Part shown: piece by piece, positions 1 to 9,873 of the stretch | Numbering within the stretch: the stretch's first letter is position 1 | Layout: every line of letters begins with the position of its first letter | Translations under genes and position numbers: made by a program | Origin: Larix sibirica | Taxonomy: Eukaryota > Streptophyta > Pinopsida > Pinales > Pinaceae | DNA length: 26,460 bases | Direction of reading: 5' to 3' | Assembly: GCA_004151065.3 (NCBI GenBank) | Contig: NWUY0300008775.1 | Coordinates: forward strand, 1 to 26,460 | The notes under the pieces: generated by a model | What the model was told of the DNA's origin: nothing | What the model saw: the letters and a program-made list of their open reading frames with translations, nothing else | Database searches by the model: none

Positions 1-192
1 TTTTTATTTTTGGTACATAACGCTACGTTACGTGACAACATCTCCCCCATACTGGGTTGTAGAGCACCTCGCTACTCTCGGTGCAATAATGGTTATTAAC
101 AAAATGTAAATTTGATAATTTTATGGTTAAATTTCACAAAATTATTGATGTTAGATCTATTGTTCTTACTTTTAAATTGCCCACATGAGCAT

Positions 193-297
193 TTATCGAA
201 AATTCAAGGTTCAATGAAGGTTGTATTATCTTTGGTTTTATTATTTTATCATGTTTTTTAATAAGGTTTATGTTGCATAGCAATGCACGTTTTCAAC
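193..297. repeat. Dispersed repeat, copy A
   Basis: About 105 bp that matches 2041-2145 at roughly 80% by eye. Shared words include AAAATTCAAGGTT, GTTTTTTAT-like and GCAATGCA-like blocks. It lies just upstream of the RNase H fragment and seems to have replaced that domain's N-terminus. The element class is unknown. Confidence 0.55.
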
Positions 298-309
298 CAG
301 GTGAGGTAG

Positions 310-702
310 GTGCGGGGGGTCATTCTTGATCCTGGTAGAAATATAGTTTTAACCTACGAATGGGGTCTAAGATGAGCAACTAATAATCAAGCGAAATATC
401 ATCCTCTCTACCTTGGATTAGATTTCATTGTTTCACTATGGATTCAAAAGGTAATCATTCTTCGGGACTCCCTTTTGGTTATCTCAAAAACCAGAAAACA
501 AGTGGAACTGGTGGATAGAATTGTCGGGAAGCTACATAAGCGCATTATAGGCCTTCTCCATCATATCGCTCATGTTAACCTAATGCATATTTTGCGTGAG
601 AACAATAAGATGGTCGACACCTTAACAAACAAGGCAACATCATTGGACCAAGGCAAAATGGTTCAAAATGGGGGTCAACATATAATTTGTTGGCTTCCCT
701 AA
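310..702 (+). pseudogene. Retroelement RNase H C-terminal fragment (RVT_3-like)
   Basis: One plus-strand frame runs through this interval with a single internal TGA (370-372) and reads like the plant RVT_3 type RNase H found at the end of non-LTR and related retroelement polyproteins. Visible pieces in order are GVILDPG, a Y-E-W-G segment, TNNQAKY (family TNNQAEY), a D-S-L-L-V-I block (family GDSLLVI), and RENNKMVDTLTNKA near the end (family REENK-AD-LAN-A). The frame then stops at 700-702. The enzyme would degrade the RNA strand of the RNA:DNA hybrid during reverse transcription. The N-terminal part with the first catalytic Asp is not readable, because the sequence just upstream is a dispersed repeat. 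It is a dead fragment. The family assignment rests on conserved words read by eye. Confidence 0.7.
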
Positions 703-1380
703 GGTTTATTAAGTATGGATATAGGTCTCCATGACCTAAATGTCAATCATCACATCATTCAAGATGAACCCCACACAAATAAATGCTATCAACCATCATT
801 TTGATACCCAAGGACGACCCACAAGCGATCATGTGCCTCCGGGAAGGGAAGACCCTTCGGGAAGGTTTGTCATGGATCAACCACGCCAACGATATGGTAA
901 TATGTCGTCCTTTCCTTTTCCTATCAATGCAATTGGGATTGAGGACCATTGACAAGTTCGAACTAAGTCGGTGGAAACTGTGGAGGGGAGCAACACAATA
1001 ATGGTAATTCTGGATCTTTTAGACGACACTGCCTTTGCCTCTGAGGGAGAGTGGATTTATATCCAAACAATCTATGGGCCATTAGGAGTCATTCGGTTAA
1101 CAATTGGCATTTGAGTTTGGTGGGAATATAGGCGAGAAATTTGGATCTTCCTAGGAAAATTGCGACAATGGGACGCGTGTGGGGGATAGCCACAATTACC
1201 AACATGAAAATGGAATGGGAGGCCAAACTGGCAGATCTCACGGGGGCATCGAGGATGTCTGAGTTGATTTAAGGGAAATAAAAAGCAACCTATCGTGGAT
1301 GAATTCTGAATTCTTTACTTGTCGGAGTTTTGGAAATTGTGCATCAAATCATCTCTCACACCTCAGGATTAGATACTTGC
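703..1380. other. Unassigned stretch after the RNase H fragment
   Basis: Only short overlapping open frames of about 70 codons occur here, on both strands, and none resembles a family I know. Position suggests it may be the 3' continuation of the retroelement that supplied the RNase H fragment. I see no promoter, RNA gene or repeat structure in it. Confidence 0.4.
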
Positions 1381-1870
1381 CTAAGAGACACAGAAGAGCA
1401 TATCCACGCGTATGGTCCTCATGCAGAGACCATGATGACTACTTTGGACCGTCACCATGATTTGTTGACTGAGAAGCATTCCAATGTCACTCGACAAGTT
1501 GGAAATTAGATGTGTGGATGATGACTCTGTTCTGCAACCCCCTCGCACCATAGTGGACGTCTCAAGCTCCAATGTACAGATAGGCAATGAAGTTGCTCCT
1601 CGGGTCATGAACAATGAGCATAGCCCTAGTAAGAATAGTTTACTATGCTATGTTTTTTTGTGTTATTGCTTGGCCAATATACTAGAGTATATAGTAGTTT
1701 AGTAGATATAAGCTCTTCAACAAAAGAAAGTCTTTTTGGAATTTGTAATAGAGCATAATAAGGCTATAGACAAACTTGTAATCTTTTTTGAACTATTGTA
1801 AGTTGCTCTACTATTTTTTTTTTCAACTATTTATAAATACCAAATTATTTGTTTTAGTTTAAAAAAAACC
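1381..1870. other. Possible decayed retroelement tail, unrecognised
   Basis: Short plus-strand frames (for example 1484-1702) have ordinary amino-acid composition, but I recognise no domain. The stretch becomes AT-rich after 1620 and ends in A and T runs. It may be the 3' end of a retroelement; nothing in the sequence proves that. Confidence 0.25.
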
Positions 1871-1895
1871 ATGTAAGTTTTCAAACAAAGTTGGA

Positions 1896-1914
1896 TTTTT
1901 TTTTTTTTTTTTTT
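1896..1914. repeat. Poly(T) run, 19 nt
   Basis: Nineteen consecutive T. It could be the poly(A) tail of a minus-strand retroposon, but I found no matching target-site duplication. Similar AAAGTTGGA-type words occur on either side (near 1885, 1919 and 2145), so the local area is built from repeats. Confidence 0.7.
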
Positions 1915-1977
1915 AATAAAAAGTTGGACATTCTCTTAAATGGGTTATTTCTTGATTTCTCACATTTTTAATCTTCT

Positions 1978-2103
1978 TATCTAAAATTCAAGGTTGAATG
2001 AATGTTGTATTATTTTTGTTTTACTATATTTATCGTGTTCTTATCTAAAATTCAAGGTTGAATGAATGTTGCATTATTTTTGTTTTACTATATTTATCGT
2101 GTT
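1978..2103. repeat. Tandem repeat, two units of about 62 bp
   Basis: A unit starting CTTATCTAAAATTCAAGG and ending near ATTTATCGTGTT occurs twice in a row with only one or two differences (for example TTGTATT against TTGCATT). The second unit continues into the dispersed repeat shared with 193-297, so the duplication probably arose inside a copy of that repeat. Confidence 0.8.
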
Positions 2104-2145
2104 TTTTATGGATGATAATGTTGCAAGTCAATGCATTTCTCCAAA
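2041..2145. repeat. Dispersed repeat, copy B
   Basis: Same orientation as 193-297 and about 80% similar by eye, ending near the word CAATGCA. The two copies are about 1.8 kb apart and flank the RNase H fragment. They might be terminal repeats of one element or two independent insertions, and I see no primer-binding site or polypurine tract that would decide. Confidence 0.55.
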
Positions 2146-2229
2146 TAAAGTTGGATATTCCTTGATATTCAAATTGTAAATGGGTATATTTTAAATAATG
2201 TATATTATATGGGTATATTGAGGAGTTGT

Positions 2230-3377
2230 TAAGGAAAATGAACATTTATTGTAGTTGACTTCTTAATGGTCTTAGGGCTAGGGTTTGAGTAGAGCTTGAG
2301 TCTAATTTAAAGATATGAAGGAGAGTGTAAAGGGTGGTCATTTGACCAAGTTGAGTAGTGAGAAGAGTGGACAATTAGTGATGGAGAACATGATATATGT
2401 CTAAGAGAATAAGTTAGACATGTTATTTTGGATATGGATTAGATATGTTGTGACAATAAGTACATATATTCATAGGGGTCTTTTTCATAAACTATGGTTT
2501 TCTGTGTGTTTATATGGTGTTTATGTCTAATGTTATTCTTGTTCTTTTTGTAGTGAATTATACATGTTTCATAATAAATAAATGGACACAATTGTTGTTA
2601 TGATTTATCGATCTTATTAGGTTAACTTTTATAAGCATTATGCACTTATTGTGATGGTTGAATGGGTAATACAATGAGAATTGTAGTGTACTTGTCGTTA
2701 TTAGATTAAGAGTTTATGTTCATATCATGCCCAATATGTTGGTGATTAATTAGTCCAATATTTGGGGGCATTCCAAACAAACTCACATGCATTTTCTTGT
2801 TAGTGACCATAGCAATTAATTTTTTGGGATGCTTTAAGTAGGCTCGCATGCATTTTGTTGTGTTTTATGAGATGTTAAGGATTGAACTCATTGAAAATTA
2901 GTTATAGTGGGTATGATAAGGACAAGAAGATGTGGTTGGATGAGATTATCGATTGTCAATTGTTTTGAATGACAAATATATCAAGCGTATGTGTCCTACA
3001 TCTAAGAATAAAGTGGACATGACACCTCCATAAAGAGATCTAAGAGATCAGATTAACCAAACACAGACAAAATTTGATCCAAGGAAAAATCTAGGATAAG
3101 AATGAAGGATGACCAAACATATTTGTAAATTATGTATTTGGACATTTAATACATGAGCATATCATTTGTATCTATTGTGTTGGTTTTATATTAATGTGTA
3201 TCAATGAATGTTTTAATGCTTCCTAGTTAGCAATACTCTATGAGATGGTCAATAATTTATAGGTGACGGAGTAAGTGAAATTTGGGAAACCATGCCTTGG
3301 TTGCATCAATGTATGGGGATAGACCATATACTTCTTTATATTAATAACATTATTAAAAACATTTCAAAATCGATAGC
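2230..3377. other. No gene recognised; AT-rich sequence
   Basis: No open frame of useful length and no recognised domain on either strand. The only structure seen is a weak imperfect direct repeat around CTCACATGCATTTTCTTG near 2783 and CTCGCATGCATTTTGTTG near 2844. Confidence 0.6.
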
Positions 3378-3389
3378 GATATAAATATA

Positions 3390-3626
3390 CAGCTTGAGTG
3401 GGCATAGCATTAAAGAACATGTGTTGATTCCTTAGAGGCCATATGTTCAAATTCTAACTGGGGTAAGGTATGTTCACCTCCGTAGACTAAGCAATCAAAT
3501 CGTTGTATGGAGGGGGGGGGCTTGTCCTACAAACAAGGGGTTTTCATACATCAATTTGGTGTCTGGCTAGGCCATGACCTTGAAATTTGATTATTATTAT
3601 TATTATTATTAGAAGTGGTTTAAATA
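3390..3626 (+). mobile_element. Probable tRNA-derived SINE
   Basis: The head resembles a tRNA gene's internal RNA polymerase III promoter: an A-box-like AGCTTGAGTGGG at 3391-3402 and a B-box-like TGTTCAAATTCT at 3444-3455, about 42 nt apart. A body of about 130 bp follows and ends in (ATT)7 at 3590-3610, a tail type seen in some plant SINEs. The 12 bp GATATAAATATA lies directly before it (3378-3389) and again after it (3627-3638), as expected for a target-site duplication. The 16 bp between tail and right repeat is unexplained. SINEs encode no protein and move by LINE machinery. A diverged tRNA gene is less likely, because no acceptor-stem pairing is evident. Confidence 0.55.
3590..3610. repeat. 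(ATT)7 microsatellite, tail of the SINE candidate
   Basis: Seven perfect ATT units at the 3' end of the probable SINE. Confidence 0.9.
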
Positions 3627-3638
3627 GATATAAATATA

Positions 3639-4126
3639 AACATTATTTACTAGTTTATGGTCTAGCAATAAGCTACAATATTTTTTGGAAAAATTACTCA
3701 AATTCCAATTTTGAAGTACAAACTATGGTGAAGTTATTACATCAATTGGAAAGTGAAAAAAAAAATTAAATAACTTTTGTCATACTCCCTGAGAAGTGAG
3801 GTATCTCAAACCAATATATAGAGCTAAACATTTTCCCTCATGTTTGAAGATCTCGAGGAGGTTGTTACTTCGTCTCAAACAATACTAGAATAGAGGGCTA
3901 ACCATTTTTTGTTGTTTTTCACATTAGTGTATTTGCACCAATTTTTCCATTTCCATGGATAGATGGTAATTGAAAAGCCTTTTTATTTGTATTGAATATT
4001 TTGAGATGGATATTAAAATAAATGGCATATTTCATTTCTTAGTGTAACCACCTAGATTTGTGAATTTTTTGATACAAAAGAGTTGTAAATGAACATAATT
4101 TCCTTTTAACTTACCTTTCCCTTAAT
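3639..4126. other. No gene recognised
   Basis: AT-rich sequence with no useful open frame and no motif I can name on either strand. Confidence 0.6.
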
Positions 4127-4140
4127 AATATAAGACATAA

Positions 4141-5599
4141 TTTTTTTTTTGCATGGAAATTTCCTTGGGAAAAATTCTCGAGCACTTCCCCTCATTTTGA
4201 GGATGGTACCCAAGGTAAACCATCGATTATTCAGGGCACAAGGTCAAGTAAAAAACAAGGCACAAATCCATCCCTGGATGGGGTGAGAAGGGAGGATATT
4301 TCCACCCCTTCTACCTGGCATGTGGAGGGGGCAGGTGTCAATATGGAGGGCAAAGGTGTCAATGTAGGGAGGCTCTACAACAATTAGGAAGAGGGGCGTG
4401 TAGGATTTGAAATGCTTTGACATCAATGTGGCCTTGTGGTGGGAGGTTCACCTCACTCGGCCTATGGTATCATGTGATCTTAGCATTCATGGCAGATAGG
4501 GGAATGAACCTGCGATTGGAATCTAGGGGGTGAATCAAATCCAAGCTTAATCATGAGCTCCTTAATTGCATATTCATTGTTGTCTATGAAAATGATTTAG
4601 TTAAATGTTGGCTTGCGGACATATTCAGGTATGAATGTGTCTTGCTCCTCCCTCTTCTAAATTATTCCACTTGGATCTGGAACAGTTCTAGTTTGTTTGC
4701 AAAGGGCCTGGCCATGTTGCATCAGTGAGAAAAAATCCATTGAGGTGGGGTGCTAGGTAGAAATAGTTGGAATGTCATCTCACCAAGGAGATTCCATGGC
4801 ACATTCGATTTGATATCGAACAGGTGGAGCTAAGCCTCTCAACAAGTTTCCAACCTCATCTGAATGAGGCTCAGGAAACCCAACGAGATGGCTTTCCCAA
4901 ATAGCTACCAAGGCTACAGAGCAAATTTTTGGCATGGACCCTTACTAGATTATGAAAATTCTCTTAGGAAAACTCCTCATGGAGCACTACCAAACCCAAT
5001 AAAGTATTTGTCGTGTTATAACTACCATTCAAGAAGATATTGATAGTATTCACAACAAGATAGACACCTTAGCTGATGCATACAATACTCCTTTACAAGT
5101 GTGCAACCTACCTCAAGACAAAATTGAAGCAATTTCTCAAGTTTAACTATGTCTACTTTTCATCCTTTAGTTCTATGTTTCTGAAGTTAGACAAATTTTT
5201 TGGTTTAGTCAATTGCTTTTTGGTTGTTTTTGTCAGCTAAAATTTTTGTTGTTAAGACATCGTAGAGGGGGGGACTCTAGTTCCCCTTTGTAGGGTAGGC
5301 TTCCCCACCTTGATTTAATTTTATAAAATTTTGGCTCTCTATCTTAGAGCCTAAATAACACTTTTCCAATAACTGACCTAGTTTCCCTTGTGGCAGGTTA
5401 TCCATTGGCACTTTTTTGTACTATATGTATTTTACAAGTAATAGAAGGACCTCCAGCTAGCTTACAAAAAAAAAAAGACATGAATCCAATACAACAATAT
5501 ACTTAATAAGAGCTCAACACTTCTCTTAGGGGCATAGAGCCTAGGTGGGGAGGATACCACTAGACAATCCCACAACCACTTAGGCTAGACCCATTTGAC
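4141..5599 (-). mobile_element. Probable retroposed insertion with tRNA-like head, itself interrupted
   Basis: The interval is bounded by a perfect 14 bp direct repeat, AATATAAGACATAA, at 4127-4140 and 5600-5613. Directly inside the left repeat is a run of ten T, which is a poly(A) tail if read on the minus strand. Directly inside the right repeat, the minus strand begins with a tRNA-like head: an A-box-like TAGCCTAAGTGG, then a B-box-like AGGCTCTATGCCC. Together these fit a minus-strand SINE or other target-primed retroposon. At 1.46 kb it is too long for a SINE, and a plus-strand fragment ending in its own poly(A) at 5466-5477 sits inside, so a nested insertion is likely. I could not find target-site duplications for the inner piece. 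Confidence 0.45.
4640..5477 (+). mobile_element. Polyadenylated retroelement 3' end, nested
   Basis: A degenerate plus-strand frame ends at a TAA near 5145 with the short run DKIEAISQV. After it comes a T-rich, G-run-containing tract resembling a retroelement 3' UTR, then twelve A at 5466-5477. The left edge is uncertain. I infer a 5'-truncated LINE-like copy. The frame itself has no domain I recognise. Confidence 0.3.
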
Positions 5600-5613
5600 A
5601 ATATAAGACATAA

Positions 5614-6084
5614 CTTTATCCAATTTCATAACCTAATTACTCTCGAAGGCCTCCTCACTGACCAAAATCATAATGTATTTGTACTCTCTTTCCGCAATAA
5701 ATAAATAAATAAATTTTATATTTCATTCAAGATGAAAAAAAGATTCATTTTGTAGATGCACAAAGCATTGCAAGAAAAATCCAAAGATTTTTTTTTCTCT
5801 TACAATAATTAAAAAAACCTAAACCTGTAAGATTTATGTAAGTTCATACACTTTGTCTTTGACTTCCTAGAAGTACATAATCAAAGGCCAAGCCTTTTTA
5901 ACTATAGCCAAAAAGGGTATACATCATAAATTTGCCCAAATTCCATCAAAAAATTGATACATGACTTCCATGATAATCTTCAATAAGAAAAAATGCAAGC
6001 CTATACAAGCATATATGCTCTCTAGAAAACATCAGTGAACACCACAAAGTTCAAGAACTAGTCATCATTTGAAGCCTACCAATC
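5614..6084 (-). other. Probable 3' UTR of the adjacent minus-strand LINE
   Basis: No coding content seen. It lies directly downstream, on the minus strand, of the LINE RNase H fragment and contains an AATA microsatellite at 5697-5714, a kind of simple repeat that can form a LINE tail. Assignment is by position only. Confidence 0.3.
5697..5714. repeat. (AATA)n microsatellite
   Basis: Four and a half AATA units in a row. Confidence 0.85.
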
Positions 6085-6964
6085 AAAAGGGTCCTTAGTC
6101 AAGGACAAATATGGGCATTACTAAATGAGAGAACCAACCTAAATTTCTTTCCAACACCCTATACCAACTACCAACTATAATCCTTCCTTCGAGAGAGATT
6201 ATGTTTCAACATTAACTTTCCTATAGACATGGACAAAGGAGGATGGATTAAAAATAGATAAGGGTTATTTTACTTTATAAAAGTTGGACTAAAAAACAAT
6301 TTTGCCATTTATCGAATTAATTACAATCACTAGGTCACTAAACACTTAGATTTTTGAAACACCTCTTTGGGAAACCAATTTTAACATATGTTTTAGGTTG
6401 AGAAGCTTGATATAGTTGTTTGACCCCTCCCCTACTCCAATCTTAAAATTAATTATGTGTGGCATTAAGAAAATGATGCCACCAACTCCATTGCATGTGG
6501 GTGCGCCTGACTAGCACCATCAAAGTACCCCCATGCCCCAAATTTATCAATTTGGGTATGAGTTAATTGTCTTTGCATGCATACTTTTGGAATATACTTG
6601 AAGCTTGAGAAGATTGATTTTGCTTAAAAGGTACATGGAAAGGGGGGAATATACCTATCGTATAAAATTCTTGCATTCTTGGCTAGCTATATACCCCATG
6701 AAGCAATTGATGGGAGTTTGTTAAATTCCTTAAGTTCAAGCTTTTGTTGCCACTACTTGAAACACTCAACAACTAATCTCCCTAACAACAATCCTCTATC
6801 CAAATCAAGGTGTCCATTTCAACCAAGGCTTCCTTGAAGTAAGGACAAAAAATTAAGAAGTGTCCTTTGTTTTCCTCTTGATTCAAAAGGGATCCTCTAA
6901 ATAATCTCTCTTTTTAACTTTGTAATTAAAAGAAAAATTGCAAAATTTGTCCAAGAGCCAAACA
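6085..6964 (-). pseudogene. LINE 3' fragment: linker and RNase H domain
   Basis: Read on the minus strand from 6964 downward. A LPSIASWGI and LARNARI segment (6662-6718) matches the linker between the zinc-ribbon and RNase H parts of plant LINE polyproteins. FDGASQ (6507-6527) is the start of RNase H with its first catalytic Asp. LLNLKH...LVSQRGVSKI, VFSD and INSINGK (6298-6420) correspond to the central helices and the GDS block. FVHVYRKVN and SLSKEGL (near 6160-6235) are the C-terminal His and Asn-rich block. Frameshifts and stops break it. The upstream edge coincides exactly with the copia 5' LTR, so this LINE was the copia target. The left edge of the 5.4 kb duplication (6687/6688) falls inside the linker. 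Confidence 0.7.
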
Positions 6965-7248
6965 TGTTAAACAATGAGTTGACTATAGGAATTTTGTAAA
7001 TGAGATTTCTCTAGAAGCTTATAAGCATCTAGACTTACATATTAGCCTTGACTATCGACATATAGGTTGGAATATCAAATTCGGGAAGTAGAATTCGATT
7101 TAGCAATAAGATCTCTACATATATTTTGGATTCTATTCTTCTTTTGTTAAATAGAATCAATGGTTGTTAATGATATTTTTCCTTTTTGTAATTTATCCTT
7201 GCTGCAATATTCTTCAGTGTTTTGTATCTCTTGTGTCCAGTCCTTTCA
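6965..7248 (+). repeat. Copia 5' LTR (copy 1)
   Basis: Begins TGTTAAACAATG and ends CCTTTCA, giving TG...CA termini. It shares long words with 19170-19509, such as TTGGAATATCAAATTCGGGA and CATATATTTTGGATT. At 284 bp it is shorter than the 340 bp 3' LTR because of internal deletions, and the pair is strongly diverged, which indicates an old insertion. Confidence 0.88.
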
Positions 7249-7260
7249 TGCTATTAGAGC
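7249..7260 (+). promoter_or_regulatory. Copia primer-binding site (tRNA-iMet type)
   Basis: TGCTATTAGAGC directly after the LTR matches the plant initiator-tRNA-Met site TGGTATCAGAGC at 10 of 12 positions. Confidence 0.8.
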
Positions 7261-7470
7261 TCCCAAGTTCATCGTGTTGAATTGTTGAGGTTCTCCTCAA
7301 CTATATTACATTCAACCATATTGATTCTTTGAATTGTTTGGATATAATTTTTAAGCCAACCCATTCTCTTGTGGGTTGATTATTTGGTCTCTAACATCAT
7401 TGACTCAACAATTGAAGTTTTTCCCATATTTGTTGGAATTGTTTTTCAGATTGGGAGCTTGCAATATATA

Positions 7471-8415
7471 ATGCTCTTTGAGAAAAATCAATGTGGAGGA
7501 TTGTTAACAAAGATGTTGGAAAACCTTAACAAAATGATCGGGAAAAACATATATGGAGAACCAAGCTTGAGCAAGCAAGAGGATTGATTGGCAAGGCTTT
7601 AAACCCTGATCTTATTAGATGGTTTGTTGATTTAGATAACCCAATAAAAATGTGGAAAAGGTTAGAGGTTGATTACAAACATGTTGATCTTGCTAATGTG
7701 TTCCACATAAAAGAGGAAATATTGAATCTAGATCCTATTGATTTTGACAAAATGGCTAAATATTTGAATAAAGTGACATGTTTAATTCTCAAGTAGAGAA
7801 AATACATGCTAATTAAAAGAATAAAATTTTCCAGTTGATTTATATGGTTGAAAGTAAGCTTCCCTCAACTTTTAAAATGTTCAAAGAATCTGAAAAAGGG
7901 TGATTTTAGTTGAATCTCAAAGACCCTAAACAAAATTTTGATCAATTTTGTAAATCGATATTAGATAAAGAATCTTAAAGGAAGGATAAATTAAGAATTG
8001 TAGCTAAGAGCAAATAATTTTCTAGAAACTTTGAAGGTAATGAAAATAATTTCAAGCCATTTCATGATGGGGAGAAAAGTTTGAAAGGTTTTAACATAAA
8101 TTTAGATCTAATGAGATGGCAAAGCAAGAAAAAAGAAAATCAATTGTTTGTAGGTATCGTTGAGGCGAGAATCACACACAACTATTGTTTGAAGAAGAAG
8201 CAAGATCAAAGGCAACAATATAATCCTAAAGTGCAACAAGGAGATAAAGAAAGTAGAAGGGAAGATCAAGTTGAAGAACACTATTTTTTGGTAGTTGACT
8301 CCAAGAAGCAAGAAAAGTCCGCCTTGGGTTATTCTAAATTGAATTCGCAACCAAAAACTGAATTTATTAAAAAGTGGGGTTATTTGCTTATAGTTGCAAT
8401 AAAGAAAGGGTGTTA
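7471..8415 (+). pseudogene. Copia gag (copy 1), frameshifted
   Basis: Gag forms the particle that packages the element's RNA. The likely start is the ATG at 7471 (MLFEKNQ), inside a longer open frame that begins at 7369. The frame changes near 7580 and resumes as the block DPDL/NPDLIRWFVDLDNP, MWKRLEVDYKH, NVFHIKEEI, typical of plant copia gag. It breaks again near 7794, then continues from 8081 to 8416. A CCHC zinc knuckle is just visible as C-R-Y-R...E-N-H near 8149-8190 with its second and last Cys lost, followed by a basic KKKQDQ tail. Multiple stops rule out function. Gag-pol spacing is as in related elements. Confidence 0.75.
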
Positions 8416-9870
8416 GATTATGGTGCATATTTTCATATGACCAATGATAGATCATTATTTGTTGGTTTTTAAGAGGAAAAGAGATTAGTCCAAGAAATTA
8501 TTATTGGAAATAAAGTGAAATTAGATGCTTTGGGTATTGGATCTATTGATTTCAAAAGTGGATCTTTGAAGAATGTTTTGTTAATGAAAGGATTAGTGGT
8601 CAATCTTATATCAATATGTAGTGTGTTAAAGTTGGTTATGAATTTGTTGCTTTAGTGGGTCGAGTCAACATTAATAGAGAAATAATTGATCTATATATAA
8701 CTATTGCTATAGGTATCATTGATCGTGATGTTGGCCTCTTTAAGCTTGTTGGTCTTGTTGATGGCAGTATAGCATCCAATGCTTTGATTGCTCATACAAA
8801 TTATATGTCAAAATTGTGGCATGCTAGACTTGGACATATAAATTACATAAAATTGCTAGAGATGATAGCTAATAACATGGTTAGAATGCTTTGATTGCTC
8901 ACAAAAATTATAAAAATTGTGGCATGATAGAATTGGACATATATATTACATAAAATTGCTAGAGATGATAGCTAATAACATGGTTAGAGGCTTGACAAAA
9001 AAATCAGTATTAGACGGAGTTTGTGAAGGTTGTGTTTTAAGGAAGCATCATCAAGATCCCTTTCCTTGAGGAAAAGCATGGAAAGCTAGACATACCTTAC
9101 AACTCATGCATAGTGATCTATGTGAGCCAATGCATCATCCATAACTTTATGGTGCCAAGTATCTCTTAAATTTCATTAATGATTACAGTAGAAGAGTGGG
9201 TTTAATTAATTGGAAAAAAAAGTGAAGCATTTGTTTTCTTTCAAAAATTCAAAGCCTTGGTTGAAACTTAGAATGGTAACAGAATTAGTGTTGTGAGAAG
9301 TGATAGAGGGGGTGAATTTTACAATTATGCATTTGAATGATTTTGTGAAAAGCATGGTATTAAAATCCAAAGAATAGCTCTTTATACTCAACAAAATGGG
9401 GTAGTTGAGTGAATGAATAGAGCTTTGCTTGAGATGGCTTGATGCATGTTGCTCAATAAAAGTTTGCATAAATAATTAATAGGATACCCACAAAAACTCT
9501 TAAAAGTGTGACCTATGAAGAAGCATGGAGTGGTAGGAAGCCACATATTGGCTATTTTAAAGTTTTTGATTGCATTCCTTAGGCACACATTCTATGTGAA
9601 AAGAGAAAAAAAAAACCGAGAAGTCATTAGTGCTTGTTTGTGGGTTATAGTGAAGAATTAAAGGCTTATAGGTTATATGATTTGGTAATTGAAGAGGTTT
9701 TTGTGAATAGAGATGTAAATTTTGATGAGCTCATGGCTTCACCTTCTCACCTTTTAGCAACACATTCTTCCTTGTTTCCATATATATTGCAAGAAAATGC
9801 CACTATTATTAATGGTAATGAGACACAATCTAGTGTTACATATTTCACAGGGGAGTATAATGATGAAGAT
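8416..9870 (+). pseudogene. Copia protease and integrase (copy 1), degenerate
   Basis: The aspartic protease site reads D-Y-G-A-Y at 8416-8430 where the family has DSGAS, so the Asp remains but both Ser are lost. A GAG_pre-integrase zinc finger (LWHARLGH) lies near 8815-8840 and is tandemly duplicated. The integrase core keeps the acidic triad positions: HSDL at 9108-9119, SDRGGEF at 9299-9319, and the Glu in GVVE at 9407-9409. TGA stops interrupt at 9067, 9338, 9410 and 9440. From 9634 a clean frame (VGYSEELKAYRLYD) matches the region after the core. The reading is cut at 9873/9874 by the nested LTR element. Confidence 0.8.
8778..8987. repeat. Short tandem duplication in the pre-integrase zinc finger (copy 1)
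   Basis: Units 8778-8884 (107 bp) and 8885-8987 (103 bp) both start AATGCTTTGATTGCTC and end AACATGGTTAG, about 90% alike. It is present in both 5.4 kb copies, so it is older than that duplication. Confidence 0.9.
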
Positions 9871-9873
9871 GTA

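Noticed and set aside
1978-2103. CRISPR-like repeat array
   Set aside because: There are only two adjacent units with no spacers, and the setting is plant nuclear repeat DNA.
3390-3460. A true tRNA gene at the A-box and B-box
   Set aside because: No matching acceptor stem or anticodon arm can be folded by eye, and the sequence continues into a SINE-like body and ATT tail.
6448-6481. Small hairpin GTGGCAT...ATGCCAC as a regulatory site
   Set aside because: A 7 bp stem of this kind is expected by chance in 26 kb, and it lies inside a decayed LINE.
8108-8455. 115-codon minus-strand frame opposite copia gag
   Set aside because: It is antisense to a recognised gag segment with no motif of its own, and the purine-rich gag strand leaves the opposite strand open.
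9206-9588. Minus-strand open frames opposite copia integrase
   Set aside because: They are shadows of the integrase frame on the plus strand, and the same shadows recur in copy 2.
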